Counted from the stretch's first letter, positions 49,278 through 57,602 are shown. The stretch is 64,000 nucleotides of DNA from an uncultured Gammaproteobacteria bacterium (GCA_943788815.1 CALSRS010000001.1:1549501-1613500), one strand, 5' to 3'. Notes: a model not told the origin generated them from the sequence alone. A program made the numbers and translations.

Positions 49278-49351
49278 TGGAGCGGGTGATGGGAATCGAA
49301 CCCACGTTACCAGCTTGGGAAGCTGAAGTTCTGCCATTGAACTACACCCGC
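49278..49351 (-). tRNA. glyU: tRNA-Gly (anticodon CCC), copy 2
   Basis: The 74-nt cloverleaf matches copy 1 except at two bases in the 3' side of the anticodon arm and variable loop (GCTGGTAACG against GCTGATAGCG), which turns the outer anticodon-stem pair into a U-G wobble. The anticodon loop TTCCCAA and encoded CCA are intact. Confidence 0.95.
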
Positions 49352-49603
49352 AATTTCCTTCAAAATTGGAACTTTATCACAATGTTGATCAGGGTTGAGT
49401 GCTAGAATCAACTCTGATTATGAGGCAATCATCGAGGGAATTTCAGAGATTATTGGTGTAGAATCGTAATCTAAGGGGAAATTAGCTGGTATATCGTTTG
49501 CTTGTTTTCATCGTTTAATTATAAAATCAATAAAATTCATAAGCTTATGTCATGATGGCGAATTGCAATTGATATATAAGGCCTCCAAGAAATATTAATA
49601 ATA

Positions 49604-49984
49604 ATGGCAGATAATAATCAAAAGATCGTAGTGGTAGTCGATGATAGCCCGAGCCTGGCCACATTGTTTGAACGTGCGATTATCGATATGGATATTTCTC
49701 TCCAGATATTTGATAAAACGTCTGCTGCCGCTGAATATCTTAAGGACAATAAGCCCGATCTGATTTTTATGAACATCAAAATGCCGGGGAAAGATGGACT
49801 GGCCACATTGAAAGAGATCAGAAAACAGCCCCTCCACAGTGATACCCTTGTTTTAATGATCAGCTCTAAGGATTACGCTCAAGACCGATCTATTGCCAAG
49901 GAATTGGGTGCAATTGAGTTTATTACCAAGCCCATGCCTATCCAGGTAATCAAGGATGCTCTGATAAAGCATCTAAATTTTTGA
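49604..49984 (+). CDS. Stand-alone receiver-domain protein lacking the phospho-accepting Asp
   Basis: The 126-residue protein is a single CheY-like receiver. The acidic pair Asp13-Asp14 (VVVDDSPS), Ser87 (LMISS) and Lys109 (ITKPM) are present, but the phosphorylation-site Asp is replaced by Asn57 in FMNIKMPGKDG. It therefore should not take an aspartyl phosphate and may be a constitutive or ligand-sensing pseudo-receiver. There is no output domain. An MBL-fold hydrolase gene follows after 33 bp on the same strand, suggesting a functional pair. Confidence 0.88.
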   Translation: MADNNQKIVVVVDDSPSLATLFERAIIDMDISLQIFDKTSAAAEYLKDNKPDLIFMNIKMPGKDGLATLKEIRKQPLHSDTLVLMISSKDYAQDRSIAKELGAIEFITKPMPIQVIKDALIKHLNF

Positions 49985-50017
49985 TTCACCTTACTATTTC
50001 TAATAATATAACTCTCT

Positions 50018-50929
50018 ATGAGTAATGCATATCTCCGATTTTGGGGAGTACGTGGTTCCTATTCTGCGCCCTTTGAATCCCACCTCGGTGTAGGGGGGAA
50101 TACTTCATGTGTTGAAATACGCGTGGATGATCACGTCCTGTTGTGTGATGCCGGTACTGGCATTATTCCTTTTGGTAATGAAATTCTGAAGGATCCAAAT
50201 GTCAGGGAACTTATGATCGCCCTGACTCATTATCATTGGGACCATATATGCGGCTTACCATTCTTTGTCCCCGCATTTATTCCTGACTGGAAAATCAAAT
50301 TCTTTGGACCGGGAGATTCGAGCCTGGATATTAAAAACGCGGTATCTGCACAGATGCGAGCACCCTTCTTCCCTGTCGGCACAGAAACCTGGCTGGCTAA
50401 CATTGAATACATGGATCCACCAGAAGAAAACAAGATCGACCATGGGCCGATTTCTTTTACCTTTCAAAGCGTCCATCACCCTGGCACGACCTTTGGTTAC
50501 CGGATCCATGTGAACGGTAAGGATATCCTGTATGTATCAGACAACGAATGCCTGTTCTTGAATAAAGCAATCCGTCAGAAATATGCAGAATTCAGCAAGG
50601 AAGAAAAAGAACTATACGATGCCATGCAACAGGAAGAATATGATGCGGAACTGGATCTAATTAAAGATGCCGATATTCTCATTCATGATGCCCAGTACAC
50701 ACCTGAAGATTATCGTAAAAAAACGGGTTGGGGCCATTCCTGTTACATAGATACCGTCAACACTGCTATTGATGCTGGCGTTAAAGAGTTGTATTTGTAC
50801 CATCATGATCCTAATTATGATGATGATGCCATAAAAATAATTGAAGAAAATGCACTTAAAATTATTGATGACCGAAGCTCTGATCTCAAATGCCATATCG
50901 CAAAAGAAGGTCTCACGGTCGAACTATAG
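50018..50929 (+). CDS. MBL-fold metallo-hydrolase (COG1235-like)
   Basis: The 303-residue protein has the beta-lactamase-fold metal motif THYHWDH near 70-76 and further ligands in VHHPGT, YVSDNE and HDAQYTPEDY/WGHS. The opening MSNAYLRFWGVRGSY and GGNTSCVEI are typical of COG1235/RNase Z-type phosphodiesterases, some of which are fused or linked to response regulators. The substrate is unknown. TATAAC lies five bases before the ATG, so an internal leaderless promoter is possible. It follows the pseudo-receiver gene. Confidence 0.85.
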   Translation: MSNAYLRFWGVRGSYSAPFESHLGVGGNTSCVEIRVDDHVLLCDAGTGIIPFGNEILKDPNVRELMIALTHYHWDHICGLPFFVPAFIPDWKIKFFGPGDSSLDIKNAVSAQMRAPFFPVGTETWLANIEYMDPPEENKIDHGPISFTFQSVHHPGTTFGYRIHVNGKDILYVSDNECLFLNKAIRQKYAEFSKEEKELYDAMQQEEYDAELDLIKDADILIHDAQYTPEDYRKKTGWGHSCYIDTVNTAIDAGVKELYLYHHDPNYDDDAIKIIEENALKIIDDRSSDLKCHIAKEGLTVEL

Positions 50930-50959
50930 TCTTTAAGTAAGAATTAAATAACCGCTGTC

Positions 50960-51157
50960 ATGCAAGTCACCATTAACGGCGAGACCCGAAACCTCCCAGA
51001 AAAAATAACAGTGAACGATCTGCTCAATGAAATGAAGATTGAGGGCAAGATCGCAATTGAATTAAACCAGGAAATTTTACCTCGCAGCCAATTCAGTGAA
51101 TACCAGATCAACCCTGGTGATACACTGGAAATTGTTCATGCCATTGGCGGCGGCTAA
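50960..51157 (+). CDS. thiS: Sulfur carrier protein ThiS
   Basis: The 65-residue ubiquitin-like protein ends in Gly-Gly-Gly (HAIGGG), the thiocarboxylation site used in thiazole synthesis. INGETRNLPEKITVNDLL at the N-terminus is typical. It precedes thiG by 34 bp. I see no TPP riboswitch upstream. Confidence 0.93.
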   Translation: MQVTINGETRNLPEKITVNDLLNEMKIEGKIAIELNQEILPRSQFSEYQINPGDTLEIVHAIGGG

Positions 51158-51191
51158 TAACTATAACTTATTCTATTCGGAGTAAAATCAA

Positions 51192-51977
51192 ATGCCCAAG
51201 GATGACAGTCTGATAATTGATGGTCACCCCTATACATCCAGATTGCTGGTAGGTACGGGGAAATACAAGGATTTCGAGGAAACACAAACGGCTATTGAAG
51301 CCAGTGGCGCACAAATCGTCACAGTCGCAATACGACGAACCAATATTGGTCAGGAAAAGGGAGAGAAAAACCTTCTGGATTATATCCCGCCCGATAAATA
51401 TACCCTGCTCCCCAATACCGCCGGCTGTTATGACGCAGATTCTGCGATACGAACGTGTCGACTGGCAAGGGAGTTACTTGATGGTCATGACCTCGTCAAA
51501 CTTGAGGTGTTGGGTGATGAAAAAACCCTTTTCCCCGATGTGCCGGCAACACTACAGGCCGCAGAAACTCTGGTAAAAGAGGGATTCAAAGTCATGGTAT
51601 ATACCAATGATGATCCCATCATGGCAAAACGCTTTGAAGAACTGGGATGTATCGCAGTGATGCCACTAGCCGCACCTATAGGTTCTGGTCTTGGGATACG
51701 AAATCCCTATAACATACGCACTATCGTTGAAAACGCCTCTGTGCCTATCCTGGTAGATGCCGGGGTTGGCACCGCATCAGATGCCGCCATCGCAATGGAA
51801 TTGGGTTGTGACGGTGTATTAATGAATACCGCCATTGCCGAGGCAAAAGATCCTGTGCTGATGGCATCGGCCATGAAAAAGGGAATTGAAGCGGGGCGAG
51901 AAGCCTATCTTGCAGGCAGGATGCCACGCCGCGCCTATGCCAGTGCGTCATCACCCATTGATGGGGCATTCTTTTAA
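51192..51977 (+). CDS. thiG: Thiazole synthase ThiG
   Basis: ThiG condenses 1-deoxyxylulose 5-phosphate, dehydroglycine and ThiS-thiocarboxylate to the thiazole of thiamine. The 261-residue TIM barrel has the Schiff-base Lys near 103 in [17 protein letters not shown], plus [12 protein letters not shown] and [16 protein letters not shown]. An ATTCGGAG sequence precedes the ATG by about ten bases. The thiS-thiG-trmB order is common in Pseudomonas relatives. Confidence 0.96.
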   Translation: MPKDDSLIIDGHPYTSRLLVGTGKYKDFEETQTAIEASGAQIVTVAIRRTNIGQEKGEKNLLDYIPPDKYTLLPNTAGCYDADSAIRTCRLARELLDGHDLVKLEVLGDEKTLFPDVPATLQAAETLVKEGFKVMVYTNDDPIMAKRFEELGCIAVMPLAAPIGSGLGIRNPYNIRTIVENASVPILVDAGVGTASDAAIAMELGCDGVLMNTAIAEAKDPVLMASAMKKGIEAGREAYLAGRMPRRAYASASSPIDGAFF

Positions 51978-51992
51978 GTAAATGCAACATAA

Positions 51993-52201
51993 CGTCATGC
52001 TGGCGGATGCCAGTATCCAATCTCATTAAAGAGTCCGCTTCGCGGACACTTATTTTCACTGGATTCCCGCCTCGGCTCGGGCTCCTGCTTCGCTCTAACG
52101 CCTACATCCATGTAGGCGTACGCGGGAATGACGGGATTAACACATAATAATTGCTGAAACATAATGATCCTGTTAATCCTTTATAATCTTGTAAAACCTG
52201 C
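51993..52201. repeat. Composite hairpin repeat between thiG and trmB
   Basis: The gap starts with a CGTCATGCTGGCGGATGCCA hairpin (51993 on, ending ATCCA at about 52018). It continues with GTCCGCTTCGCGGAC at 52031-52045, a perfect 10-bp stem ACGCCTACAT/ATGTAGGCGT at 52098-52119 nested inside a GGATTCCCGC ... GCGGGAATGACG outer pair. It ends with a degenerate ATCCTGTTAATCC block at about 52169-52200. No gene is present. Confidence 0.75.
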
Positions 52202-52218
52202 CTACTAACTTTTCAAAA

Positions 52219-52911
52219 ATGGATACAACAAAAAAAAGAACCATACGCAGTTATGTTCTACGCCAGGGCAGAATGACTGATGCACAGACCAGAGCATTAG
52301 AACAACACTGGACATCATATGGAATTGATCGCGAAGAAAACCAACTGGATATTGATCTAGTATTTCAGCGCACCGCTCCACGGATACTCGACATTGGTAG
52401 TGGCATGGGAGAAACACTAATCAAGTTTGCAGAACGGCATCCGGAGAATGATTACTTATCCGTCGAAGTGCATAAACCCGGAGTGGGTAGTTTGATTGCC
52501 ACAGCAGATGTGAAACAACTACATAATATCCGAGTCTTTAATCATGATGTTATGGAGGTGCTTCAATATCAATTACCTGATAGATCACTGGATGAAGTTT
52601 ATATTCTTTTCCCGGATCCCTGGCCTAAAAAACGACACCATAAACGCCGCCTGGTGAATTCACACTTTATAAAATTGTTAATACCAAAGCTAAAATCACA
52701 TGCGCGGATATTTTTAGCCACTGATTGGGAAGACCTGGCAGAACATATGCTCGAGATATGTGATGGAAATGATGAGTTACTTAATCTTGCCGGGGAAGGC
52801 CATTTTGCACCAAGGCCCGTCTGGCGACCGTTAACCAAGTTTGAAAACAGAGGAATTAAACTTGGTCATAATGTATGGGACTTGTGTTACGGAATTAATA
52901 GACAGGATTAA
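52219..52911 (+). CDS. trmB: tRNA (guanine-N7)-methyltransferase
   Basis: TrmB methylates G46 of tRNA with SAM. The 230-residue protein has the SAM motif LDIGSGMGE near 57, FPDPWPKKRHHKRRL (the TrmB signature) near 132 and the C-terminal FENRGIKLGHNVWDL. The last codons and the stop (AGA CAG GAT TAA) lie inside a GACAGGATTAAC repeat, so the insertion supplied the end of the protein. Confidence 0.95.
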   Translation: MDTTKKRTIRSYVLRQGRMTDAQTRALEQHWTSYGIDREENQLDIDLVFQRTAPRILDIGSGMGETLIKFAERHPENDYLSVEVHKPGVGSLIATADVKQLHNIRVFNHDVMEVLQYQLPDRSLDEVYILFPDPWPKKRHHKRRLVNSHFIKLLIPKLKSHARIFLATDWEDLAEHMLEICDGNDELLNLAGEGHFAPRPVWRPLTKFENRGIKLGHNVWDLCYGINRQD

Positions 52912-53225
52912 CAAGATTGAATTAGTTAAGACTTAGCAATAATCTGGATCTGTCATGCCGGGCTAGCCCCGGCATCCAGTCGTCATAAAGAGCGCCGTTG
53001 GGCTTCTACGTCATGCTGGCGAAAGCCAGCATCCAGTATTAATACGTGTCCGCTATGCGGACTCTTAGATACATTGGATTCTGGCTTTCGCCAGAATGAC
53101 GAGAGTGATTAACTCCTTACTCTTTACTCCTCACTCCTCACTCCTCACTTATCATTTATCACTTCTTACTTCCTACTTCTTAGTTCTATCTCTTAAAAAA
53201 ACACATCCTGTGAATCCTGTCTATT
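52901..53225. repeat. Repeat-filled gap between convergent trmB and cysQ
   Basis: The gap is bracketed by GACAGGATTAACAAGATT at 52901 and an inverted copy ending GTGAATCCTGTC just outside cysQ. Between them are GCCGGGGCT-type and GCTGGCGAAAGCCAGC hairpins (about 52955-53035), an inverted CGTCAT element ending CGCCAGAATGACG near 53102, and the heptamer array. No gene is seen. Confidence 0.8.
53112..53195. repeat. Degenerate 7-bp tandem array (12 units)
   Basis: Reading from 53112, twelve consecutive heptamers fit ACTYYTY with few deviations; ACTCCTC occurs three times in a row at 53126-53146. The top strand is almost pure pyrimidine apart from the first base of each unit. Two similar units occur at about 62926-62939. 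Confidence 0.8.
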
Positions 53226-54059
53226 TCACGCCCCAGCCTCTTCAAGATACTTATCCCAGTCAAACGAGGGATCACCCATCACCAGAAATTGTGGATTAAG
53301 GATTGAATCCTTGGTGTTATACCGTAAAGGTTGCAGTGTTAAGTCTGTGACCTCTCCACCTGCCTGCCTGACAACACAATGCGCAGCAGCCGTGTCCCAT
53401 TCAGACGTCGGACCAAAGCGACCGTAAACATCCACCCGCCCTTGTGCAATCAAACAAAACTTAAGAGAGCTGCCTCGATTAATTGTTTCCGTGTCTGGTC
53501 CGAGTGCTTTAAAAAATCGTTGTTGTATCTCGTTGGCATGGGACCGACTACCTGCGACTGTCAAGGAATGGGCTGATGCTTGACGGGTTTTTATTTCTAC
53601 CGGACTATCTTCACCCGATTGCATATAAGCCGTGGTATCGACACTGGCATAATAACCCACGTCTGTAACAGGCACATGGACAACGCCAAGTATGGGCTCA
53701 TTGTTATTAATTAATGCGATATTGACAGTAAATTCCCCATTTCTTTTAATGAATTCTTTTGTCCCATCTAATGGATCAACCAGCCAGTAGGTATCCCAGG
53801 CCTTACGCGTCTCATAAGGTAGTCCGGCGGATTCTTCTGACAAGATGGGCACGTCCGGTGTTAATTCCATCAGGGCAGTACAGATTGTTGTGTGGGCTGC
53901 CATATCAGCTGCTGTCAGTGGGGAATTGTCCGCCTTGTTCTCTACTTGAAAATCTGAATTATAAATATTCAGGATCTCTTTTGAGGCTAGTCGGGCAATT
54001 TCAAGCACCGGTAATAAAAGTTGTTCCGGCGTGGTACCGGATAATCCTTTATAATGCAT
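53226..54059 (-). CDS. cysQ: 3'(2'),5'-bisphosphate nucleotidase
   Basis: CysQ hydrolyses PAP to AMP, relieving inhibition in sulfate assimilation and by sulfotransferases. The 277-residue protein has SPLTAADMAAH, the metal motif DPLDGTKEFIKRNGEFTVN near 91 and WDTAAAHCVVRQAGG near 220, the inositol-monophosphatase-fold signatures. It is divergent from yrfG and convergent with trmB; a repeat begins within six bases after its stop. Confidence 0.94.
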   Translation of the reverse strand: MHYKGLSGTTPEQLLLPVLEIARLASKEILNIYNSDFQVENKADNSPLTAADMAAHTTICTALMELTPDVPILSEESAGLPYETRKAWDTYWLVDPLDGTKEFIKRNGEFTVNIALINNNEPILGVVHVPVTDVGYYASVDTTAYMQSGEDSPVEIKTRQASAHSLTVAGSRSHANEIQQRFFKALGPDTETINRGSSLKFCLIAQGRVDVYGRFGPTSEWDTAAAHCVVRQAGGEVTDLTLQPLRYNTKDSILNPQFLVMGDPSFDWDKYLEEAGA

Positions 54060-54094
54060 AAAAAATAATCTCGTATTATTGGGTATATCTATTT

Positions 54095-54751
54095 GTGATT
54101 ATATGGAAAGAAATCGATACCGTCCTCCTGGATATGGACGGAACCTTGCTAGACCTGCATTTTGATAATTACTTCTGGCATGACTATCTCCCTAAAAAGT
54201 GGGGAGAAATGAACAATCTTGATCTTGAAGCGGCAAGAGCTGCGTTAATGCCGGGTTTTTACGAATGGGCGGGGACTCTGAGCTGGTACTGCCTGGATCA
54301 CTGGTCTGATCACCTGAGCATGGACATTCTAAAACTAAAAGAAGATGTGGGGCATCTTATTAAAGAAAGACCCGGCACACTTGAACTACTGCAATTTCTA
54401 TCAAACATTAATATGCGCAAGGCAATCGTGACCAATGCTCATGCCGGCCTCATTTCCATGAAATTTAATGTAACAAGTATTGGTGATTATTTTGATGATG
54501 TGTTCTGCTCCCATGATTTCGGGTTTCCCAAAGAAGACCCTGAATTCTGGCCGGAACTGCAGAAGACTTATCCATATAACCCCAACAAGACACTACTGAT
54601 TGATGACAATATCAGCGTATTGCATTCAGCGAGGAAATTTGGAATTAAGCACTTACTATGCATTGCCCAACCAGACCTTAGCAAACCAATCAGAACAGAA
54701 AATGATTTTCCAATGATTAAATCCTTTTTGCATTTAATTGATGGAACATAA
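54095..54751 (+). CDS. yrfG: HAD-family GMP/IMP nucleotidase YrfG
   Basis: The 218-residue haloacid-dehalogenase-fold protein has the nucleophile motif LLDMDGTLLDL, then the YrfG-type FDNYFWHDYLPKKWGE, the Thr/Ser motif AIVTNAH and the acid motif LLIDDN. E. coli YrfG dephosphorylates GMP and IMP. The start is GTG (shown by alignment of IWKEIDTVLLDMDG with E. coli); TATATC stands five bases before it. It is divergent from cysQ over 35 bp. Confidence 0.92.
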   Translation: MIIWKEIDTVLLDMDGTLLDLHFDNYFWHDYLPKKWGEMNNLDLEAARAALMPGFYEWAGTLSWYCLDHWSDHLSMDILKLKEDVGHLIKERPGTLELLQFLSNINMRKAIVTNAHAGLISMKFNVTSIGDYFDDVFCSHDFGFPKEDPEFWPELQKTYPYNPNKTLLIDDNISVLHSARKFGIKHLLCIAQPDLSKPIRTENDFPMIKSFLHLIDGT

Positions 54752-54835
54752 AAAAGACCAAATATATTTTCTTTACAGGACTAGCAAAATTAACTTGTCA
54801 GAGATAATAAGTAAGACTTTATCAAGCTGGTGAAT

Positions 54836-55320
54836 AGCAGAATCCAATCCTAATAAAGCCCCGCTTTGTGGACTCTAACACCGTCATTCCCGCGCAGGCA
54901 GGCATCCCCTTCCCCTGGGGAAGGCACATCAGTGAAAGAAGTGCGCCGCAGGCGCTCATAGTTTAATTGGATGCTGGTTTACACCAGCAAGACGTTGTCT
55001 ACAAGCTTACTCACTCAATATTTCTTAATCATGTTAATCTTGTAAATCCTGTCAATTCAGTCTTCGTCATACGGGCGAATGCGACACACAGGATGTGGAA
55101 AATATCGCGAGACGCTTACATGAATGTAAGCGGTACAACAACGCTGGAGCTAAAGTCAAGGACACAACGCTTGATGCGTCTAGCATCCAATTATAAAAAA
55201 CCGCCGTTAGGTGGTCTTTTTTTCATCTTGTTAATCTTACAAATCCCGTAAATTCAGTACCCGTCATACTGGCGAATGCCAGTATCCAATTATAAAAAAA
55301 CCGCCGTAGGCGGTCATTTT
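54836..55320. repeat. Repeat mosaic between yrfG and the small membrane protein
   Basis: The 601-bp gap 54752-55352 has no gene. It contains: a CGTCATTCCCGCGCAGGC element near 54894; GCGCCGCAGGCGC near 54944; GATGCTGGTTTACACCAGCA at about 54970; a GTTAATCTTGTAAATCCTGT block near 55030; a CGCTTACATGAATGTAAGCG hairpin at 55113-55132; CCGCCGTTAGGTGG plus T7 near 55200-55222; another GTTAATCTTACAAATCCCGT block; a CGTCATACTGGCGAATGCCA element at 55263; and ACCGCCGTAGGCGGT at 55300-55314. The two ACCGCC hairpins with T-runs could act as terminators. Confidence 0.75.
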
Positions 55321-55352
55321 TGTGCTCCTAAAAGTTCTTTCCTTTCTTCTAA

Positions 55353-55586
55353 TCAACTATTCTTTTTTATCTTAGCGAGTTCCATACGCAGCCGAGTTAG
55401 TTTTGTAACACTGTATCGACCTAACATATGTAAAAGCCACAGACCTGCCAGAGCAATCAACCCATACTTTGCTGGATCATCAGAATACAGCACCGCATAG
55501 ATACCCATTCCAAATACACCAAGGAGTAATGTCCAATCGATTAGCTGAATAATCAGAATTTTGACTTTTATTGAACCTGCGGTCAT
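55353..55586 (-). CDS. Small two-TM membrane protein
   Basis: The 77-residue product has two hydrophobic helices (about residues 9-32, IQLIDWTLLLGVFGMGIY, and 38-57, KYGLIALAGLWLLHMLG) and a basic C-terminal tail (LTRLRMELAKIKKN). I do not recognise the family. No clear Shine-Dalgarno is present. It is monocistronic and ends beside a hairpin repeat. Confidence 0.55.
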   Translation of the reverse strand: MTAGSIKVKILIIQLIDWTLLLGVFGMGIYAVLYSDDPAKYGLIALAGLWLLHMLGRYSVTKLTRLRMELAKIKKNS

Positions 55587-55728
55587 TTGTGAAGTATATA
55601 TGTAATAATATGAATATGTGAAAAAATCTCTGGAATTACTTCACTATTTGGCGAATTTAAATACCTGCACGATTAGCAATTCCAAAACCATATAATAATT
55701 ACGTTATTAAAACCCATTCAATTGACCT

Positions 55729-56103
55729 ATGCCCACTGATCAAACAAAACAACGTACCGCTTGGACCCTGCTCATCCTCATTAGCCTTGCCCTCCTCATC
55801 GAAGCCAGTTTTCCCTCCACTGTGCCTGATAGTAATATCCCCTATTTAGATAAGGCCCTGCATTTTCTCGTCTACGGATTGCTAGCCTGGTTAAATGCCT
55901 ATGTCGTAATAAAAAGCGAATTCTCAAAGAATTACAATCCCTACATCATTAGCATCGTATATATACTTCTCATTGGCATTGCGACTGAAACCATTCAGTC
56001 CATTACACCTGAAAGGGACGCCGGCATCGCTGACATACTTGCAGACTTATTAGGCGCAGGATTTTTTCTTTACATCTTTAAACAGCAATTTAAATTAAAC
56101 TGA
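55729..56103 (+). CDS. VanZ-like family membrane protein
   Basis: The 124-residue protein has four hydrophobic segments and the VanZ-like hallmarks: SFPSTVPDSNIPYLDKALHFLVYGLLAW and a later TETIQSITPERDAGIADILADLLGA. Bacterial VanZ-like proteins are mostly uncharacterised membrane proteins. It lies alone on the plus strand between repeat-rich gaps; 56104-56282 has no gene. Confidence 0.82.
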   Translation: MPTDQTKQRTAWTLLILISLALLIEASFPSTVPDSNIPYLDKALHFLVYGLLAWLNAYVVIKSEFSKNYNPYIISIVYILLIGIATETIQSITPERDAGIADILADLLGAGFFLYIFKQQFKLN

Positions 56104-56282
56104 GTACCAATCTCTTAGTATCAGGAAATTTATATACACCATAAAACCATTCATCTTCTTTATCCTGTCCATTTCATTTTTACACCTTAAGCCAAAGCCC
56201 AAACTCATCACTTTTCAAATAATGCTTTTAGTTTCCAATAAAGGTAAAATCTCTAAAAATTCGAACAACAGCAATATAAGCA

Positions 56283-57368
56283 ATGACAAAAAAAGCCTTC
56301 ATTACCGGAGTTACCGGCCAGGACGGAGCCTACCTTGCAGAGTTTTTATTAAATAAAGGCTATGAGGTGCACGGCTTAAAACGGCGAGCATCGTTATTTA
56401 ATACCGCCCGTATCGACCATCTTTACAAAGACCCACATGAAAAAGGGGTCAAGTTTTTCCTGCATCATGGTGACATGACCGATTCCTCCAGTCTGGTCCG
56501 CGTCATCCAGGAGACCCAGCCAGATGAGATCTATAACCTTGCAGCACAAAGCCACGTAGGTGTGTCTTTCGAACAGCCCGAATACACAGCCGAGACCGAT
56601 GGGGTGGGTACGTTACGTATTCTGGAAGCCATCAGGATCCTCGGAATGGAAAAGAAAACCCGCATTTACCAGGCATCAACGTCTGAACTTTACGGCAAGG
56701 TCCAGGAAACGCCACAAACGGAGACAACCCCATTTTATCCAAGGTCCCCTTATGGCGTTGCAAAAATGTATGGGTACTGGATAACAGTGAACTACCGTGA
56801 AGCCTATGGTCTGTATGCCTGTAACGGCATACTCTTCAATCATGAGTCCCCTATTCGAGGCGAAACCTTTGTCACTAGAAAGATCACCCAGGGCCTTGCC
56901 AGGATTAAGGAAGGACTACAGGAGCGACTGTACATGGGTAACCTTAACTCCCTGCGCGATTGGGGCCATGCAAAAGATTATGTGGAGATGCAATGGTTGA
57001 TGTTGCAGCAGGACGAACCAGAAGACTATGTCATAGCGACAGGCGAACAACATTCCGTCAGGGAATTCATAGAAGAGGCCGCCAGTCATTTAAACATAGA
57101 AATTACATGGAAAGGCGAAGGCAGTGAGGAGAAAGGTTACGACCAGGACAACAACTGCATCGTCGCTATTGATCCCAAGTATTACCGCCCCACCGAAGTC
57201 GATACATTATTAGGAGATCCCAGCAAGGCAAAAGAAAAACTTGGCTGGGAACCCAAAGTGACATTCAAGGAGCTCGTCAAAGAGATGATCGAATCTGATT
57301 TCCAACTTGCCAAAAAAGACGCCCTGCTCAAACAACACGGCCACAAAGTCCTCGACCAACACGAATAA
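56283..57368 (+). CDS. gmd: GDP-mannose 4,6-dehydratase
   Basis: Gmd converts GDP-mannose to GDP-4-keto-6-deoxymannose, the first step to GDP-L-fucose and related 6-deoxyhexoses. The 361-residue short-chain dehydrogenase has [10 protein letters not shown] at 9-18, [16 protein letters not shown], and the active-site YGVAK near 157. [20 protein letters not shown] and [11 protein letters not shown] are Gmd-specific. Its partner fcl lies 1.4 kb downstream, separated by a tandem array and a toxin-antitoxin pair. Confidence 0.96.
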   Translation: MTKKAFITGVTGQDGAYLAEFLLNKGYEVHGLKRRASLFNTARIDHLYKDPHEKGVKFFLHHGDMTDSSSLVRVIQETQPDEIYNLAAQSHVGVSFEQPEYTAETDGVGTLRILEAIRILGMEKKTRIYQASTSELYGKVQETPQTETTPFYPRSPYGVAKMYGYWITVNYREAYGLYACNGILFNHESPIRGETFVTRKITQGLARIKEGLQERLYMGNLNSLRDWGHAKDYVEMQWLMLQQDEPEDYVIATGEQHSVREFIEEAASHLNIEITWKGEGSEEKGYDQDNNCIVAIDPKYYRPTEVDTLLGDPSKAKEKLGWEPKVTFKELVKEMIESDFQLAKKDALLKQHGHKVLDQHE

Positions 57369-57377
57369 CTATATAGT

Positions 57378-57535
57378 CGTCATACTGGCGAATACTCTCA
57401 CTCCGACATACTGGCGAATACTCTCACTCCGTCATACTGGCGAATACTCTCACTCCGTCATACTGGCGAATACTCTCACTCCGTCATACTGGCGAATACT
57501 CTCACTCCGTCATACTGGCGAAAGCCAGTATCCAG
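57378..57535. repeat. 26-bp tandem array seeded by a CGTCAT hairpin element
   Basis: Five consecutive 26-bp units start with CGTCATACTGGCGAATACTC (CGACAT in the second), at 57378, 57404, 57430, 57456 and 57482. They end in one intact element at 57508-57535 (CGTCATACTGGCGAAAGCCA then GTATCCAG). The tandem units are the left half of the element plus TCTCACTC. The array starts ten bases after the gmd stop. Confidence 0.9.
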
Positions 57536-57539
57536 TTAA

Positions 57540-57602
57540 ACAATCCGCCCTCAGGCGTCCTTATTTTTTAATAAAATCTTGTTAATCCTGTAAATCCTGT
57601 CT
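57540..57602. repeat. Hairpin plus AATCCTGT block downstream of the 26-bp array
   Basis: AATCCGCCCTCAGGCG with a following T-run, then ATCTTGTTAATCCTGTAAAT and CCTGTC, repeat the module order seen at 55195-55258 and 58470-58540. The hairpin and T-rich tract could end gmd transcription. Confidence 0.65.

Noticed and set aside
45866-49351. Integrase-driven genomic island with a complete att pair
   Set aside because: No integrase gene lies between the tRNA genes and the 28-bp fragment lacks the tRNA 3' end, so a standard tyrosine-recombinase island is not demonstrated; only the weaker island reading is reported.
50929-50959. TPP riboswitch ahead of thiS
   Set aside because: Only 30 bp separate the MBL gene and thiS, and no CUGAGA-type thi-box is visible there or inside the upstream gene end.
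53096-53299. 67-codon plus-strand ORF over the heptamer array
   Set aside because: Its sequence is a run of Ser/Leu/Thr from the 7-bp repeat and it enters cysQ antisense.
57378-57535. Tandem array considered as a CRISPR
   Set aside because: The 26-bp units are directly adjacent with no variable spacers, and no cas genes are present. It is a minisatellite derived from a dispersed hairpin element.
57307-57585. ORF of 92 codons over the gmd end and tandem array
   Set aside because: It is a repeat translation (ANTLTPSYWRI-like units) produced by the 26-bp array in another frame of gmd; no start signal or homology pattern.
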